DNA from: Siderastrea siderea
Taxonomy: Eukaryota; Cnidaria; Anthozoa; Scleractinia; Rhizangiidae
NCBI GenBank assembly: GCA_964030785.1
Contig: OZ034970.1
Span: 37,190,401-37,254,400 of the forward strand
Direction of reading: 5' to 3'
Length of the DNA: 64,000 bases
Below, piece by piece: positions 23,449 through 34,949 of the stretch (its first letter is position 1; each line of letters opens with the position of its first letter). The notes under the pieces are model-generated. The model was given only the letters and a program-made list of their open reading frames with translations, made no database searches and was not told the DNA's origin. The position numbers and the translations under genes are program-made.

Positions 23449-24870
23449 TGGTATAGAGTCCATTGGCAAACTCACAACTCCATTATGAAGGAAGAAGTGG
23501 TATAACAAAGAAACAATTGCCATGCATCTGTATTACCACTGACAAATGACTGTTTACCAAGGCAGCACAGGGCACTATCAAGCAAAATCTGCCCTTTACC
23601 ATTAGTGAGAATTATCATGATGATGATGATGATCTTTTGTATATTAATTTGCTATTCCTGTCATAATAAAACATTACATCACAATGCCTGTTATGATCAC
23701 ATCACTGTAAATTCATGTGACCCTCCTAGCTCTTTCACTGCCTATTTTTTCATGACTCTCCCTTTTCAGGGACCTATTTACACTCCCCTCCCCCATGCTA
23801 ATTTCTGACAAGTCCCTAAGATTGACCAGATAATGAATTGTCACTTTTCCTTTGAGTGACTCCCAGAATTTAAACCATATCTCAATCAATAGGAACCATG
23901 AGTAGGTTCATCTTTGTGATATATCTCTCTGCTCAGTAAATATGCCTACCCCTGCCCTTCCCAAGGCTGCCAACCTGCAACCCAATCCCATGAAACAAAA
24001 TCAAATGTAAAAATTTCTGTCCATAATTATAGGAGGGTGATACCCTTTTAAGGTTAAAAGCACCTGAAAGTGTTTCACTTGTGAGAATAGTGACATTTAA
24101 CAACAGCAAGAACATGTTTAGTTGCCTTCAGTCTGACAAGGAATCTGAGCTAATACAAGGATTTTCATTGAGCAGCAAGTTCTCTGTCATTCTCACCTGA
24201 AAGACCAATGGAAAACAGCTCAGAATGGGTGCCAGCCAATGTTCCTCATGCAGGCCATGTCAACCTGCCAAAAAATTTAGACATTAAGTCTTATCTAAAA
24301 CTGCATGGCGAGTCCCTAATCTAAGCTAGACAAGGGTCTTTCCACAGTATTGCGAAGGCATTGCATGAGTGCAAATGTACCATCACGGTGCACACGCAGA
24401 TGTGAGATAAGAAAAGGCTGTAAAATTGTGATAGAAAATGATCTCTTTTGCCAGCCATCTAAGTTAAAATTAATATTCCTCAGACACTTTTCCTCCCTGT
24501 AGCAGCATTCCCCTTAGCAACCAAATTTCCCCTCCAGAACAGAAACTAATCATTATTTCTTTTGCACACCTTACATCCTGTTTTTCTAAATAAAGAAGTT
24601 AATTAAAGTAAAATAAGAAAGACTAAAATGAGGCTGTTAACAAACTATTAGAGCAGCAGAAGTGGAGTCACCATGGCAACAGTTTTAACCAAACATACAA
24701 GTTTGAACAGAAGGATGTTTATACTGTTGAATGGCTTAAATTTTATTCTCTAGTCACTGGATTGAAAAATTTTCACTTTTTCACCACTCATGTGGAATGG
24801 CCTAAGAGCCTTTTTGTGTTGTCAGGCCTCATATATATATATAGGTTTGCAGAGTTGGATTATTTGGTGG
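23449..24870. other. no recognisable gene
   Basis: AT-rich sequence with a short (ATG)n run near 23615-23633. Open frames here are short and lack motifs. I see no inverted repeat of note. Confidence 0.5.
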
Positions 24871-24877
24871 AAGACAT

Positions 24878-24929
24878 TTATTGCTACTCAGAGTTTCATG
24901 CTTCTTGCGAAGCAATCATCAGGCAACTG
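24878..24929 (-). ncRNA. hammerhead ribozyme fold downstream of a Penelope-like element ORF
   Basis: Read on the minus strand: a stem I strand GTTGC, core CTGATGA, a stem II hairpin TGCTTC-GCAA-GAAGCA with a GNRA tetraloop, core GAAA, a 3-bp stem III (ACT/AGT) with loop CTG, the A17 cleavage position, then GCAAT pairing back to stem I. Every hammerhead element is present in order. The usual G-C pair at the base of stem II is a U-U mismatch here, so activity may be weakened. Hammerheads are known from the terminal repeats of Penelope-like elements, and a GIY-YIG coding relic lies just upstream on the same strand (25400-25022). Confidence 0.7.
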
Positions 24930-25021
24930 CCAAAAATAACGGATACATGAGAATATATACAAAATTTGAAAATACAGAACAATACCTAGTGGCGTGATGT
25001 CGACGGATATGATTGGCTAGT

Positions 25022-25400
25022 CTAAGCGAGCACAGTCTTTAACAGGAATTTTTTGGAATGTCTACATGTAGATATCAGTTCGCTTCTATTGTTTAGAGTT
25101 GACATTTCGGGTTTACATATAATAAAATATTTTTCCCATAAACACAAGTTACATCTCTTGCTTACATTTGAATATGAACGGGCCTGCTTCACCTTACGCC
25201 ATTTGATGTTGTACATAATATTCCTATCTTTTAGGCTCCAAATATATTTACTTAATTCGGTTGCGTGTTTATATCGCTCGTTCCTAAATGAGCATACATG
25301 GTTTCTGTATTTTAACTTGAAAGTTGTGTCACAAAGCCCAATGTATGTCTCTCTTGAGGTTGATGTCGTGGGATCAGATTTATTAATTTGAGCTTTGTTG
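25022..25400 (-). pseudogene. Penelope-like element, GIY-YIG endonuclease C-terminus (copy 1)
   Basis: An open minus-strand frame with [18 protein letters not shown] (the GIY-YIG-related segment), [33 protein letters not shown] and [13 protein letters not shown], then a natural stop. This is the C-terminal endonuclease of Penelope-like retroelements, including the CxxC and the Glu/Asn-rich catalytic end. The reverse transcriptase half is missing at the 5' side. The frame runs about 125 codons without a lesion. Confidence 0.82.
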
Positions 25401-25496
25401 TGATTGGAAACAGTTACAATCAGAAATGTTTAAAAAATACAGAACAATACATACTAGGTGTGGCGCGTGGCGCGTCAAGCAGGATCTCATCACTAA

Positions 25497-25775
25497 TTAA
25501 GTGATGACATTTTTCAGCAGAATTTTCCTAGAGTGCCAACAGCACGACGTTAGCTCGTTTCTGTTATTGAGTGTTGGTATTTCAGGTTTACAAATTATGA
25601 AATATTTCTCCCAAAAACACAAGTTACATTTCTTAGCAACGTTCGAGTAAGATCGAGCTTGTTTTACTTTACGCCATTTGCTGTCGAACTTAATGTTCTG
25701 GTCTTTCAGGCTCCATACGTGCTTACTGAGCGCGGTAGCGTTCCTGTACCTTTCGTTTCGAAATGAGCAAAAATG
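25497..25775 (-). pseudogene. Penelope-like element, GIY-YIG endonuclease C-terminus (copy 2)
   Basis: A second, diverged copy of the same domain, open for 92 codons before TAA, with [23 protein letters not shown] and [13 protein letters not shown]. It starts further into the domain than copy 1, so it is more truncated. Both copies share the sequence ACAGAACAATAC downstream (24976 and 25440), which shows that the repeated unit includes some 3' untranslated sequence. Tandem Penelope copies are a known property of the group. Confidence 0.75.
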
Positions 25776-25799
25776 GTTAAAGAGTTATTAAGCTTTGAT

Positions 25800-27903
25800 T
25801 TTTGAATTTCCCACCATTTTGTTACTATTTTTAGAAACAGAAGTACATTTCAAGATGCTATATCTCCTAAAGCAATTGAGCTTTTCCAAAACTTTTTTCC
25901 CATTTGTTTCTATCACGTCACTCTCTTTCAAAATTATTTATTTGTTTTGCCATAACTTGAAATTTAAATTTTGTTGTCAATCTTGTGACGTCATTTTCCC
26001 GCCAAAAACCCGTGAACTTGGTCTTGATGTTCTGAGTAATTATTTATTGATGTATCTCTTCTAACAAACACTCCATTAATTTTTCATAGAATGAAAATAA
26101 GCGATAAATATTGGAGAACAAAAGTTTCGATGTTCTCGTGACAATGTCAAGTTCAGATGAAAAATGTCTTATTTTTTTACTTAACGCTCTTTTCGGACTG
26201 TTTTGACTACGATACAATATTAAGAGTAATTACTTTTTGCAGCAAAGATAATAAATAATATTAAAATGCGGAAAGTTGACAGGCGTAAAAAAAACAAAAA
26301 AAAAACACCAGAGTAGACAAAGTAGCGGATATTTTTTTTCCATCAGTGAATCCTGAATCTTAAAAATGCGACCGCATTCAGTGGCGATGAAGAGCGAGGG
26401 GGGAAGGAGAGAAGATGAGAGAAGATATATAAAAAAACGTTTACGTGAATGAATTTCGAAATTTGACCAGTCAAACGAGAGATATTGAATTATAATTGTA
26501 ATTATAATTCCACGCGGTTCTGACTTGTTCTGAAGTGTGAGAGACTATTGTGAACGGTTCTTTCCATGGCGTTGTTCCTTTCTCTTTTGTAAGTACTTTT
26601 TAATTATAGTGAGTTTCTCTGGCAACCACCCTAACAAGCAACCATCTTAGAGTCTTACTTAGGCGACAATATTAATGAAAAGTCGTTACTAAGATTCCGT
26701 TCAATTGAAAGGTCTAGTTTATTCAGGATCTCTTCTAAATCTCTCATGTGCGACCATTCCCTTAGCTTAATCTCGAAAGTACAGAAGTCGCGTCGCTTGT
26801 CAGAGTTCCTATAATAAAATTCGAAGTTTTTTAAAGTTTTAATTTGGGGCTCTCTTATACAACAGCGAATGTGTTTGAAAACGAAAGACATTCTGATCAT
26901 TAAATGTTTTGCCTGAGGCCAAAACCAGAGCAATCACAGTTGTTTTATATGAAAAACATTACGTCAAATGCGACATCCATGCACGCGCAGATAACAGTGA
27001 CAACATTAAAGGGCGTAAATTAAGACGAAAACAATACTTTGTTCAAACATCCTGTCCCAGACGTGTTTGTCTATAAAAACGGTGGAACATCCATTTGAAC
27101 TTTTAACACAGAGTTTGGTGGGCTTGCTTTATACTTGGAGACCTTTCTTTGAGACATCGAGACAGTGCAAGAGCGACAAGGTATAGCGAGTTAAATCAAT
27201 TCATCTTTGTTTTATAGCTGGTTTAGCTCATTGTGGCAAAAGTTAATAATTGAAAAGTTTGTATAAAAAGTCCGTTCGCACAAAAATTAAGAAGCAAAGA
27301 ATACTAAAGAGGCACAAATCTTGATGGTTTTCATTCGAATGATCACACCTTAGGATTTCAACTGAAGACCCAAAAGTTAGCAGCCTGCCAACAGGCCAAA
27401 GGTGAGAAAAATAACGAGAAAAAAATCGCCCACAGTGCTCGGCACCCGTTTACCGGCTAAAAATGTTAGATTTTCCTTGTGTAGCTGAAAAGTTAGAAAC
27501 AAAAGTTACAAACAAATTGAACAGTATGATAAATAACACCACAAGAGAGCAGTCCGTAGCTTTCATATGAATGATCTCACAATCAGTTTACAGAGGCTGT
27601 AGCATAAACTGTACGGACTCTCCTCAGTTGATTTTTTGTTGTTGTTACGTCACGAGCACATGGAACTTGAACGCTAGGATTATACTCTTGCGGATTGATT
27701 CTTAGGTTATATTCACACGGACTGATTCTTAGATTTGATTCTTAACTCTCTGGATCTCGGAAACTCTGTAATATCGTACACAAACCGTAGGAAAGTAAGC
27801 ACTCAGTAGCGCTCAGTTCAAAGTCCACACTTAAGGATTTTACCGGATGTCATTGATTCGCGTCGCCCTTTTCTTGCCTGGTTTTTTCGAATTATTCAAG
27901 TTA
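25800..27903. other. no recognisable gene
   Basis: AT-rich DNA with short frames only. There is an A-rich run near 26288-26310. No splice-supported exon or RNA gene is visible. Confidence 0.5.
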
Positions 27904-28136
27904 AGGCTGGTTTTCACTAGGACATAAGCATAAGCATAAGCTCAAGCACAAGCATAAGCCGACACAAGAAGAAGGAACACGTTCTTTGTTCTTGCGTCGG
28001 CTTGTGCTTTTGCATGTGCTTATGTCGCCTCCAGTTTTCATTGTCAAAACTGCGACATAAGCATAAGCCAAGCTGACGCAAGACTTGTTTATACTTATTC
28101 TTGTGCTTATGGTTATGTCCCAGTGAAAACCAGCCT
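27904..28136. mobile_element. 233-bp Harbinger-like MITE
   Basis: The termini are AGGCTGGTTTTCACTAGGAC and GTCCCAGTGAAAACCAGCCT, with TTA on both sides (27901-27903 and 28137-28139). A TTA/TAA (TWA) duplication is typical of PIF/Harbinger. The interior repeats CATAAGCATAAGC in both orientations, giving a long imperfect hairpin. Confidence 0.78.
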
Positions 28137-28324
28137 TTAGCGATCTCCTCGATTGCCGCATTATTTTAAATGATTACTCGGATTTTACAGCACGATGCAA
28201 AGCAATCAAGCCAGTACTTGGCCACTGTTCAAGTCAGCTACCTTTAGGTGCAAGTTTTCTTTGATTTGTAGGGTAATTGTACAAATGTACCTCTGTTGAT
28301 ATTTTCCCGAGATATGGCACTTAA

Positions 28325-28949
28325 GGTGGCTCCCTATAGTTTTATGACGGCGCGCGCGCTGATGATGCGAGTTGTAGTAATCTGCGCACGCTCACATAAA
28401 ATCGTAGGTTTTCCTGATATTTTATGACGTCACATTAGCCAAAAAAAGCAAAGTTAACAGTTAATTTTCTCGCGTTTCCTTCGGTGAATTTTTTTCTAAA
28501 TTTTGCACATTTTGAGATACTAACGCCACCTTTCACATATTAGTTTTTGGAAAAATTCTGTCAGAGCAATTCAGTTTAATGGTTAAAAATAAGAAATCAT
28601 GTGATATCGGTGAATCCGTCTGAACGACCCCATATTTTTTCTCCTGCAAAATGTTAGTCAAAATCACTTGCACAAAATAAGAAAGCTTAAAAATATTTCA
28701 CCGAGCGAAAATTAAAATATTTAAGAAAAAAGACGAATTAATGGGAAATATCTATCATTCATTAGATGCTTTGTTGCCATAACAACGGCCTATACCTAAG
28801 AAGCAAAACCTGAAAAATAAGGGTAATTATGTTGGTAACCTTACTGGTAATATTCAGGATCAAAGATATGAAGACAACAGAACTAGGGCTTCTTTTGTAA
28901 GTCTTGCCAGTTCGTATAATTGCTTTTGTGGAAACTCTAGGGAGCCACC
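28325..28949. mobile_element. 625-bp TTAA-flanked MITE
   Basis: The termini are GGTGGCTCCCTATAG and CTCTAGGGAGCCACC, with TTAA directly outside (28321-28324 and 28950-28953). The first eight bases match those of the 1.9-kb fold-back element at 15484-17408, so both could be moved by one piggyBac- or Kolobok-type transposase. No transposase lies inside. Confidence 0.8.
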
Positions 28950-28953
28950 TTAA

Positions 28954-29566
28954 GATGCAGCTAGGCTAATAAGCGTACAATCGTACACTGACTGCATGCC
29001 TTCAAACAAAGACCGAAATTAAAAAAATAAAAATTGCGCCAAATTAAGATTACGGCCGCAGGTGAATTATTTTAACTTAACTTAGGCGTAGTATTTTGCG
29101 CCTTTAATTCGAAGCTTAAATGGAGGGGGTATTTCATTAAATGCAAGAGGTATTGGAATCCACATGTACATGAAAAAACTAGACAATACTTACGCAATAA
29201 ACAAAGCCGCCAATAACAAACAAAATATCAGCTTGCCTCGGAACACACTTTTCTAAATTTCAATCTATACCCTACAATTAAATAGGTATAACTTGATTTC
29301 CTGTTTCGTTTGAGGCATCTTTGTATTTCACGGTCAAAGAGAGTAGGTATAGTTAGTAAAACCGGATCTAGCTACCTCTGTCCACCAAAGATAATTGACA
29401 GATGCCTTCTATTTTTCGGCGTCCAATGTGACTGCACTTTTCTAGTTAATGCAATCACTGAACCACAACAAGAACATACAATGGTAATTTTTTTTTAAAT
29501 ATTTACGGTGGTGGACAATAGCAAACTGGAGAGAGAAACCTCCATTCGAATTTGTGCTCGGTGACT
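28954..29566. other. AT-rich DNA without a recognisable gene
   Basis: Short frames only. No repeat boundary is clear before the reverse transcriptase relic that begins near 29567. Confidence 0.45.
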
Positions 29567-30965
29567 TGTCCAAGTAAGGAAAATTGGATCCTTGAGAGAG
29601 GCGTTCATGTGCAAGTTTACAAATACTTGAACGATCATGACATCCTCACACCTAAACAATTTGGTTTTCGCCCAAAGATGTCAACTGATGTCGCACTTGC
29701 TCATTTTTCCGATACTATTTTGGATAATATGGACAAGAGATCTGTCACAGGAGCGGTCTTTGTGGAACTGACTAAAGCATTTCACACTTGACCATCAGCG
29801 ACTCATCCACAAACTCTACTCTATTGGTTTTTTCCAATCACTCAGTCGAATGCTTTAAGTCGTAGCTCGCAAACCGTTGCCAAGTTACCGCTGTTGGAAA
29901 TGCACATTCTTCTATTAAGCTTGTACCTGTTGGTGTTCCACAGGGGAGCATCCTGGGACCTTTGCTGTTTTTTATTTACGTTAATGATTTACCATCATGC
30001 CTACGACAGTGCGATCTAACGTTATACGCTGACGATACCGTTATGTACACTTCAGCGAAGGATGCTGCTGCCCTGGAGGCCCAGCTAAATATCGATCTAC
30101 AGATAATCAGCAGATGAAATGAAAACAAACATAAATTTGTCTTATTCGGTAGTGCCCAGAAACAGAAAGCTTTCCAGAATTTTTATCTTCGTATTAATGA
30201 CTCTCCCCTAGAGCGAACTGACTCCTTCAAGTATTTAGGAGTTAAAATCAACCAAAGTATGACCTGGCAATTAAAGTTAATCAACGCCTTGGTGTCCTGC
30301 GACTAGTAAAGCACATGCTACCACTCCAGGCCCGTCTAACTGTTCACAACAATGTTGTCCTTCCCTTGTTTGATTATGAAGACATTGTGCGGGGCGATAA
30401 TAACAACTCCACCCTCATGGAAAATCTTCAGACTCTCCAAAACAAAGCTGCCAAGATAATTCTTGATCACGATCCGCAATCTTTCGCATCCGAAGCTCTT
30501 GATACTCTTGGTTGGAAGCCACTGCATCTAAGGCGCCGTTTCCATCGCTTGTACAACGATTTTGAAGTGTTTGCACGGTTTTATTGATTTCAATTTTCAT
30601 TTTGTTAGAAACAGCTCTTTCCACAATTACAACACGCGTTCTAGAGACGATTTTCACCTACCTCTTGTAAGACCAAACTGGGGCAAACACCGTTTTATTA
30701 TCAGAGCGTCGTCGCTTGGAATTCCTTAAGTCAGGACACAAGTGACACTTCTTTTTTTATCTTATTTTAAATCTAAGCTCAAATTTGAACTTTAAATAGT
30801 TTTAATAATTTTGTTCTTGGCGTTGTTTTTAATTTTAAACTAGCTTTCGCTCAATCTATTGTAATTAGTTCCTTTTTTTTTGTACTTAGTTTTTTAATTA
30901 ATTTCTCTAAGTATGTGCAGGGCCCCACTGGAGAGCACCTATTGGTGAAGTGGGCTCCTTGCTAA
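29567..30965 (+). pseudogene. CR1/Jockey-like LINE reverse transcriptase relic
   Basis: Reverse transcriptase pieces in shifting frames: HDILTPKQFGFRPKMSTD near 29640, GVPQGSILGPLLFFIYVNDL near 29930, LYADDTV near 30025, then DSFKYLGVKIN and a connector with LQNKAAKIIL and LGWKPLHLRR up to 30587, followed by AWNSLSQDTSD near 30705. Catalytic ADD is present. At least three frame changes and an internal TGA show it is dead. The 3' end carries a repeat-type sequence GGGCCCCACTGGAGAGCACC and a (TTA)n tail at 30966-31015, typical of tails of this LINE group. Confidence 0.8.
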
Positions 30966-31016
<51 letters not shown>

Positions 31017-31040
31017 CATTTTCATTATCATTATTGTTAC
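30966..31040. repeat. (TTA)n LINE tail microsatellite
   Basis: About 17 copies of TTA, then a decaying TCATTATTG-type run. It directly follows the LINE relic and is probably its 3' tail. Confidence 0.85.
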
Positions 31041-31303
31041 TATTATTATACTCATGATGCGTTATTCAGTGATCATGAAAGAAATACAACGAGGTGATAT
31101 GATTGTATTCTACAATTCAGAATAGTTTTCGTGACTAAATAACAATTTGAGAAGGCTCAAAGAGGTTTATTTTGTGTGCGTTTCATTAGGTCTCCATACA
31201 CTTGAAACTAATATCAAAACACTCAGCCTCGACCGTATGCTCTTTACTTCAAACTGAGAACAGTTCTACAAAGAAAGAGTTGACAAGAAATTGATTCAAC
31301 AAA

Positions 31304-31714
31304 ATGGAAACCAGAGGAAATCCTTCATGGTTTCAATTTGAAGGAGTTCGGCTGTCGTTGTATGTCATTGTTCTTTGGATAGCATTCTCAACATTGTTTA
31401 TTGGCCATGTCCTTTACAAGAGTGAGAGAGCTAGGACAATGTTTGCAAGAGTATCTAAAAACGAAACAAAACTTCAGCCTGAGTTGCAGGACAGACTTCT
31501 TCCCCTCAAGAAAATGTTCGCAAAAGCTGGCGAACAAAACAAAGAGAGAGACAAAACATTAAATTCGTCAAGCATTGAAGTTCCATTGACAGATCTGAGC
31601 GAGATCGGCAATAAAACCCAAGTTCTTCTGCTGGTAATTGTATTAACTGGACCTAAAACGCAGGAGAGAAGAACTGCAATAAGAGAAACATGGTGGCGAA
31701 AGTGCATCAGAGAG
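31304..31714 (+). CDS. GT31 (beta-1,3-galactosyltransferase-like) gene, exon 1
   Basis: 137 codons of a type II Golgi glycosyltransferase, which would transfer a sugar from a UDP donor to a growing glycan. It starts at the ATG of METRGNPSW, with an in-frame TGA three codons upstream that fixes the start. A short cytosolic tail is followed by a hydrophobic anchor at about residues 18-38 (LYVIVLWIAFSTLFIGHVL), a stem with possible N-glycosylation sites (NET, NSS, NKT), then the GT31 entry motif LLLVIVLTGPKTQERR and AIRETWW. It ends CATCAGAGAG before GTACGT, a phase-0 splice donor. The exon lacks the catalytic DxD, which is on exon 2 at 46436. Acceptor specificity cannot be read from sequence. 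Confidence 0.82.
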
Positions 31715-32239
31715 GTACGTTTTCTGTTTTGTTAGTTCTTGTTTTCTTATCGTAGCAACCTTGGTTTTTGCTTGGTTTTCCCGTTCATTTTTGCTCGTTT
31801 AGTCTAGCATAGAATCTAGGCCTATGTTCAATTTGTAAATTAAAGTTCTCCTTATAATCTCACACATATTTCGCAGCTCTTAAGAGTACATGTCAGTCAA
31901 GAATTACAGATAATCGCAAAATCGTGGACACAGCCCAAAAATTCAATTTTACTCATACTTTGGAATAGAGCCAAATTGCAAAATTGGAAGGACGAAAATT
32001 TCATAAATTTCAATTTCATAGCGTTGTCAGGCGTGTAAAGACTCAGACTCGTACCCAGTCGCTATTCGATGGCATTTCGCTTTGTCGTCAATGGACGCTT
32101 ATTGTCTAAGTTTAATTTCTTCTTCTTAGGTCGCAGTTATATCTACTGCGACACCCAACGAGCAAATTTTAGGGAAATACTTCAAATTTTATTTATGTCA
32201 TGGAGACGAGCTGGAAAGAGGCTATTTACGGCCTTGTAC

Positions 32240-32351
32240 CTCTCTCCTCGGCAGAGGCCTCCTACATCGTTCCCTGCGCTCCCGTTTTCTCCCCCTCCCG
32301 TATTTTTCTTTCACTGGTGTTTACCAACAGGAGCCTCTGCGGAGGAGAGAG
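32240..32351. mobile_element. 112-bp hairpin MITE with 9-bp target duplication
   Basis: The ends CTCTCTCCTCGGCAGAGGCC and CTCTGCGGAGGAGAGAG are inverted. GCCTTGTAC lies on both sides (32231-32239 and 32352-32360). A 9-bp duplication points to a MULE-type transposase, as for the 79-bp element at 3998-4076, although the termini differ. Confidence 0.75.
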
Positions 32352-32389
32352 GCCTTGTACATAATAACCGCTTGCTGACTAGCACGCCT

Positions 32390-32660
32390 TTGCTCAAGTG
32401 TATCCCAACCAAGGTCATGTAGTAAACTAGAAGATGGAGTCGCATAATCAGAGTTACTGTTGTAGCTTTTGTAATCTATCAGATTGGCATTTACCAGTGC
32501 AACCCCATACAGGGCTACAATAGTCAAAGTATGGTACAATAAGAGCGTACATGTTTATTAAGGTATCCCGAGGTACTAAAACCCTGACCCACTTCAAAAC
32601 TGCCAGGCCACCGACACTTTTTATTATAGCGGAGCCTGCGGGCAAAGCCCGCCAGCGGAG
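32390..32660 (-). pseudogene. LINE reverse transcriptase C-terminal fragment
   Basis: On the minus strand, VPYFDYCSPVWGCTGKC and SDRLQKLQQ are followed, after a frame change near 32450, by ATPSSSLLHDLGWDTLEQRR and QQAVIMYK. This is the post-RT connector of CR1/Jockey-like LINEs (YCSxVWG..LQxLQ..LGWxxLxxRR). No RT core remains. Confidence 0.75.
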
Positions 32661-32950
32661 CTCCATTGCTAAGGAAATTTGGTAACCTATCAATCCGAGA
32701 AATTTTGGTTGTGACGTAATAGTCACGTGACCGTCAGTCCGTACGTCCGTACATCCGTATATCCGTCCGTCCGTCCGTCCGCACAGACTCTGTGGGAGGG
32801 GGAGGGGAGTCCCAAGACAACCCGATGGGGGTAGAGAATGCCATCTTTTCTTGGCGGGAAATCGCGCGGTGCTTTTGGGCAACCGGCGTTTTTCTTGGCG
32901 GGAAATCGCATGACCATCGTCGCTTTAGGTTTCTTTAAAAGCTTAAGCTT
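32640..32950. repeat. GTCC-rich repeat block with a duplicated GGCGGGAAATCGC
   Basis: (GTCC)n-type sequence at about 32733-32780, a G-rich tract near 32795-32810 and two copies of CTTGGCGGGAAATCGC (near 32859 and 32895). It looks like part of an interspersed repeat. Its boundary is unknown. Confidence 0.5.
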
Positions 32951-33589
32951 CTTTAGCATTTAATGATTGCTCGAGAGTACTGAAGTTTTATACTTGACAA
33001 AAAAACATCTAATATCTATAAATGGAAAGAAAAAGTTCAAAAGAATACTGGTCGAAGGCGAAAAGTGCAAGTTACGAAAGCTGCATTCAAAGGACTTCAT
33101 CGCTTTGTTTTCTTCACGGCGGAGAGTTTGCCCTGTTCTGAAACACAACCGAGTAAATGAAGTTTCTAAAGGGTCTAAGGTACATGATTTCGAGTATTAC
33201 GATGAAAGAAATTACGTTTTGAAATGGAAATTTGATTTATGCCATTAGAAATCTGTCATTTACTTTTGACTTTAAAAAATTATTAGAAAACGCGCTCAGA
33301 TTTGTGACAGATTCTTGAATATTTTGCCATGCTCAGCCGATTTCACTCGCGTTGACCGACCTACCTACGCGAATTGCATTTAAGTATAAACTTATGGGTT
33401 TTCAAATAAACTTTTTTCAAAAATGATTTCTCTGTCCATTATTTTGTGTTTGTTTATTCATAACAGTAGGTCTAGGCACAGCTGCAGAGACAACTGCACA
33501 AGCTTTGCTTTGAATTTTGACTGTCCGGTCCATCTCTTTGTGCAACTATCGATTTTCTTGTCCTAGAAGTTTTCAATAGTAATAATCTT

Positions 33590-34100
33590 TTAAGCGCAGC
33601 GGTTGTCGGTTTAAAGCTATTTTATCCCAAAAGCTTCCGAAAACAGTTTTGTGTGTTGCTCAAAGCGCCTAACTTTATATAGGCTTACTTCGCATCCGCA
33701 AAACTTATGCCGTCATAATAATAATTTAATTAAAGCGTGTTTGGCGTTTCTTTGTTTTGAACCTTGATGGTCTCTAGTTAGAGAACGAAGTATAACAGTT
33801 ATTTGAAAAACTATAAGGGAAGCAGTTGTCGGTTTAAACCTATTATGCCCGAAAAGCTTCCAAAAACAGTTCGGTGCATTTTTAAAAGCGCTCGAATTTC
33901 AGACAATTTGCAGCCGCAAAACTTATGCCACAGAGTTAAGAATGTTTGGACGGTGTTTGTTTGTTTGTTTTCAATCTCGACGGTCTCAAGTTAGAGAACG
34001 AAATATAAGGGTTACTTAAGTAACTATAAGCGAAGCAGTTTTAAGTTTAAAGCTATTTTATCCGGTAAGTAACGTGTGTTCCTCAAAGTGCTTGAATTTT
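33590..34100. repeat. imperfect tandem repeat, unit about 215-225 bp
   Basis: Two full units and a partial third start near 33595, 33820 and 34035. Shared landmarks are AGCAGTTGTCGGTTTAAA, CCGCAAAACTTATGCC and TTAGAGAACGAA. Units differ at many positions, so the duplication is old. Confidence 0.65.
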
Positions 34101-34949
34101 TTCGCGGTTGCTAAAACCTACCCGACATTTCTTCAATAAGTTTATTACAAGTGCTTCGAAGTTCCCCAGATCCTTTATTTCGGGTAATCCCAGTAAAATG
34201 CCGGTGAAATGTCAGTATAAATTTTTGACCAGACTAATATTTTTATTTAGTGGCAGTTCATGTTATTTGTTAACATCCGAACGCGATGAAGATAACCCAT
34301 TTAAACAGTCGAATAATTTTTATTTTGTTTTTGTAAATGAGCGCCGTTTCAAGTCCATTCAAGCGAACAGCCAATAATCCAAGGAGATTTGACAAGCCTT
34401 GACAGTTAATGACAGGATATGGAAACATTGCAAACACCAAGCTAGACGGCTCGTGAGTAAAGTAATCAAGCTGTGCTCAGCCTCTAGAATGACCTTTCGA
34501 GCTTGGTTTTACAGAACAGATCCCCAAAATATTGGAGGATAATTCGGAACACTTTCAGGCTTCTTGAGAAACACTTTTCGAAAGCGAATGAGCCAAAAAA
34601 AGCCCCGAAATATATTTCAGACCGAAAAGTTTCAGGACTATTTTTGAGAAACAAACACCAGTTTGTTCCTTCCCGGCTCCGCTTTTAGGCTTGGCTAAAT
34701 CTATATATTACATATTATATAATAGATGGATATAAAGACTAACATTGTGAGCTGAAACGACCTCTGTAATTCAAAGGCTCCTACGAGATAACTCAGTTCG
34801 TGAGGACGAAATGGTCTGAATTAATAGTCTGTTTAATATATTTCAGTTAAAGTTTTTTTAAACTGTTTGTTCTTGTTATGAATAATTTCAAAACGTTTTC
34901 AAGATATTTGAATTACTTGCCTGTTGCTAAATCGCAATTTGGTAATATA
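34101..34949. other. no recognisable gene
   Basis: Short frames only. A sequence near 34785-34805 resembles hammerhead stem II but lacks the CTGATGA core. Confidence 0.45.

Noticed and set aside
32069..32422. Open frame after GT31 exon 1 with a plausible acceptor (TTCTTCTTCTTAG) as an alternative exon 2
   Set aside because: None of the frames gives GT31 motifs, and part of the frame is a MITE. The exon at 46436 supplies the DDD motif in the right phase.
34775..34815. GTTCGTGAGGACGAAAT resembling stem II and GAAA of a hammerhead
   Set aside because: The CTGATGA core is absent (TAACTCA stands there) and stem I cannot be drawn. Probably coincidence or a very decayed copy.
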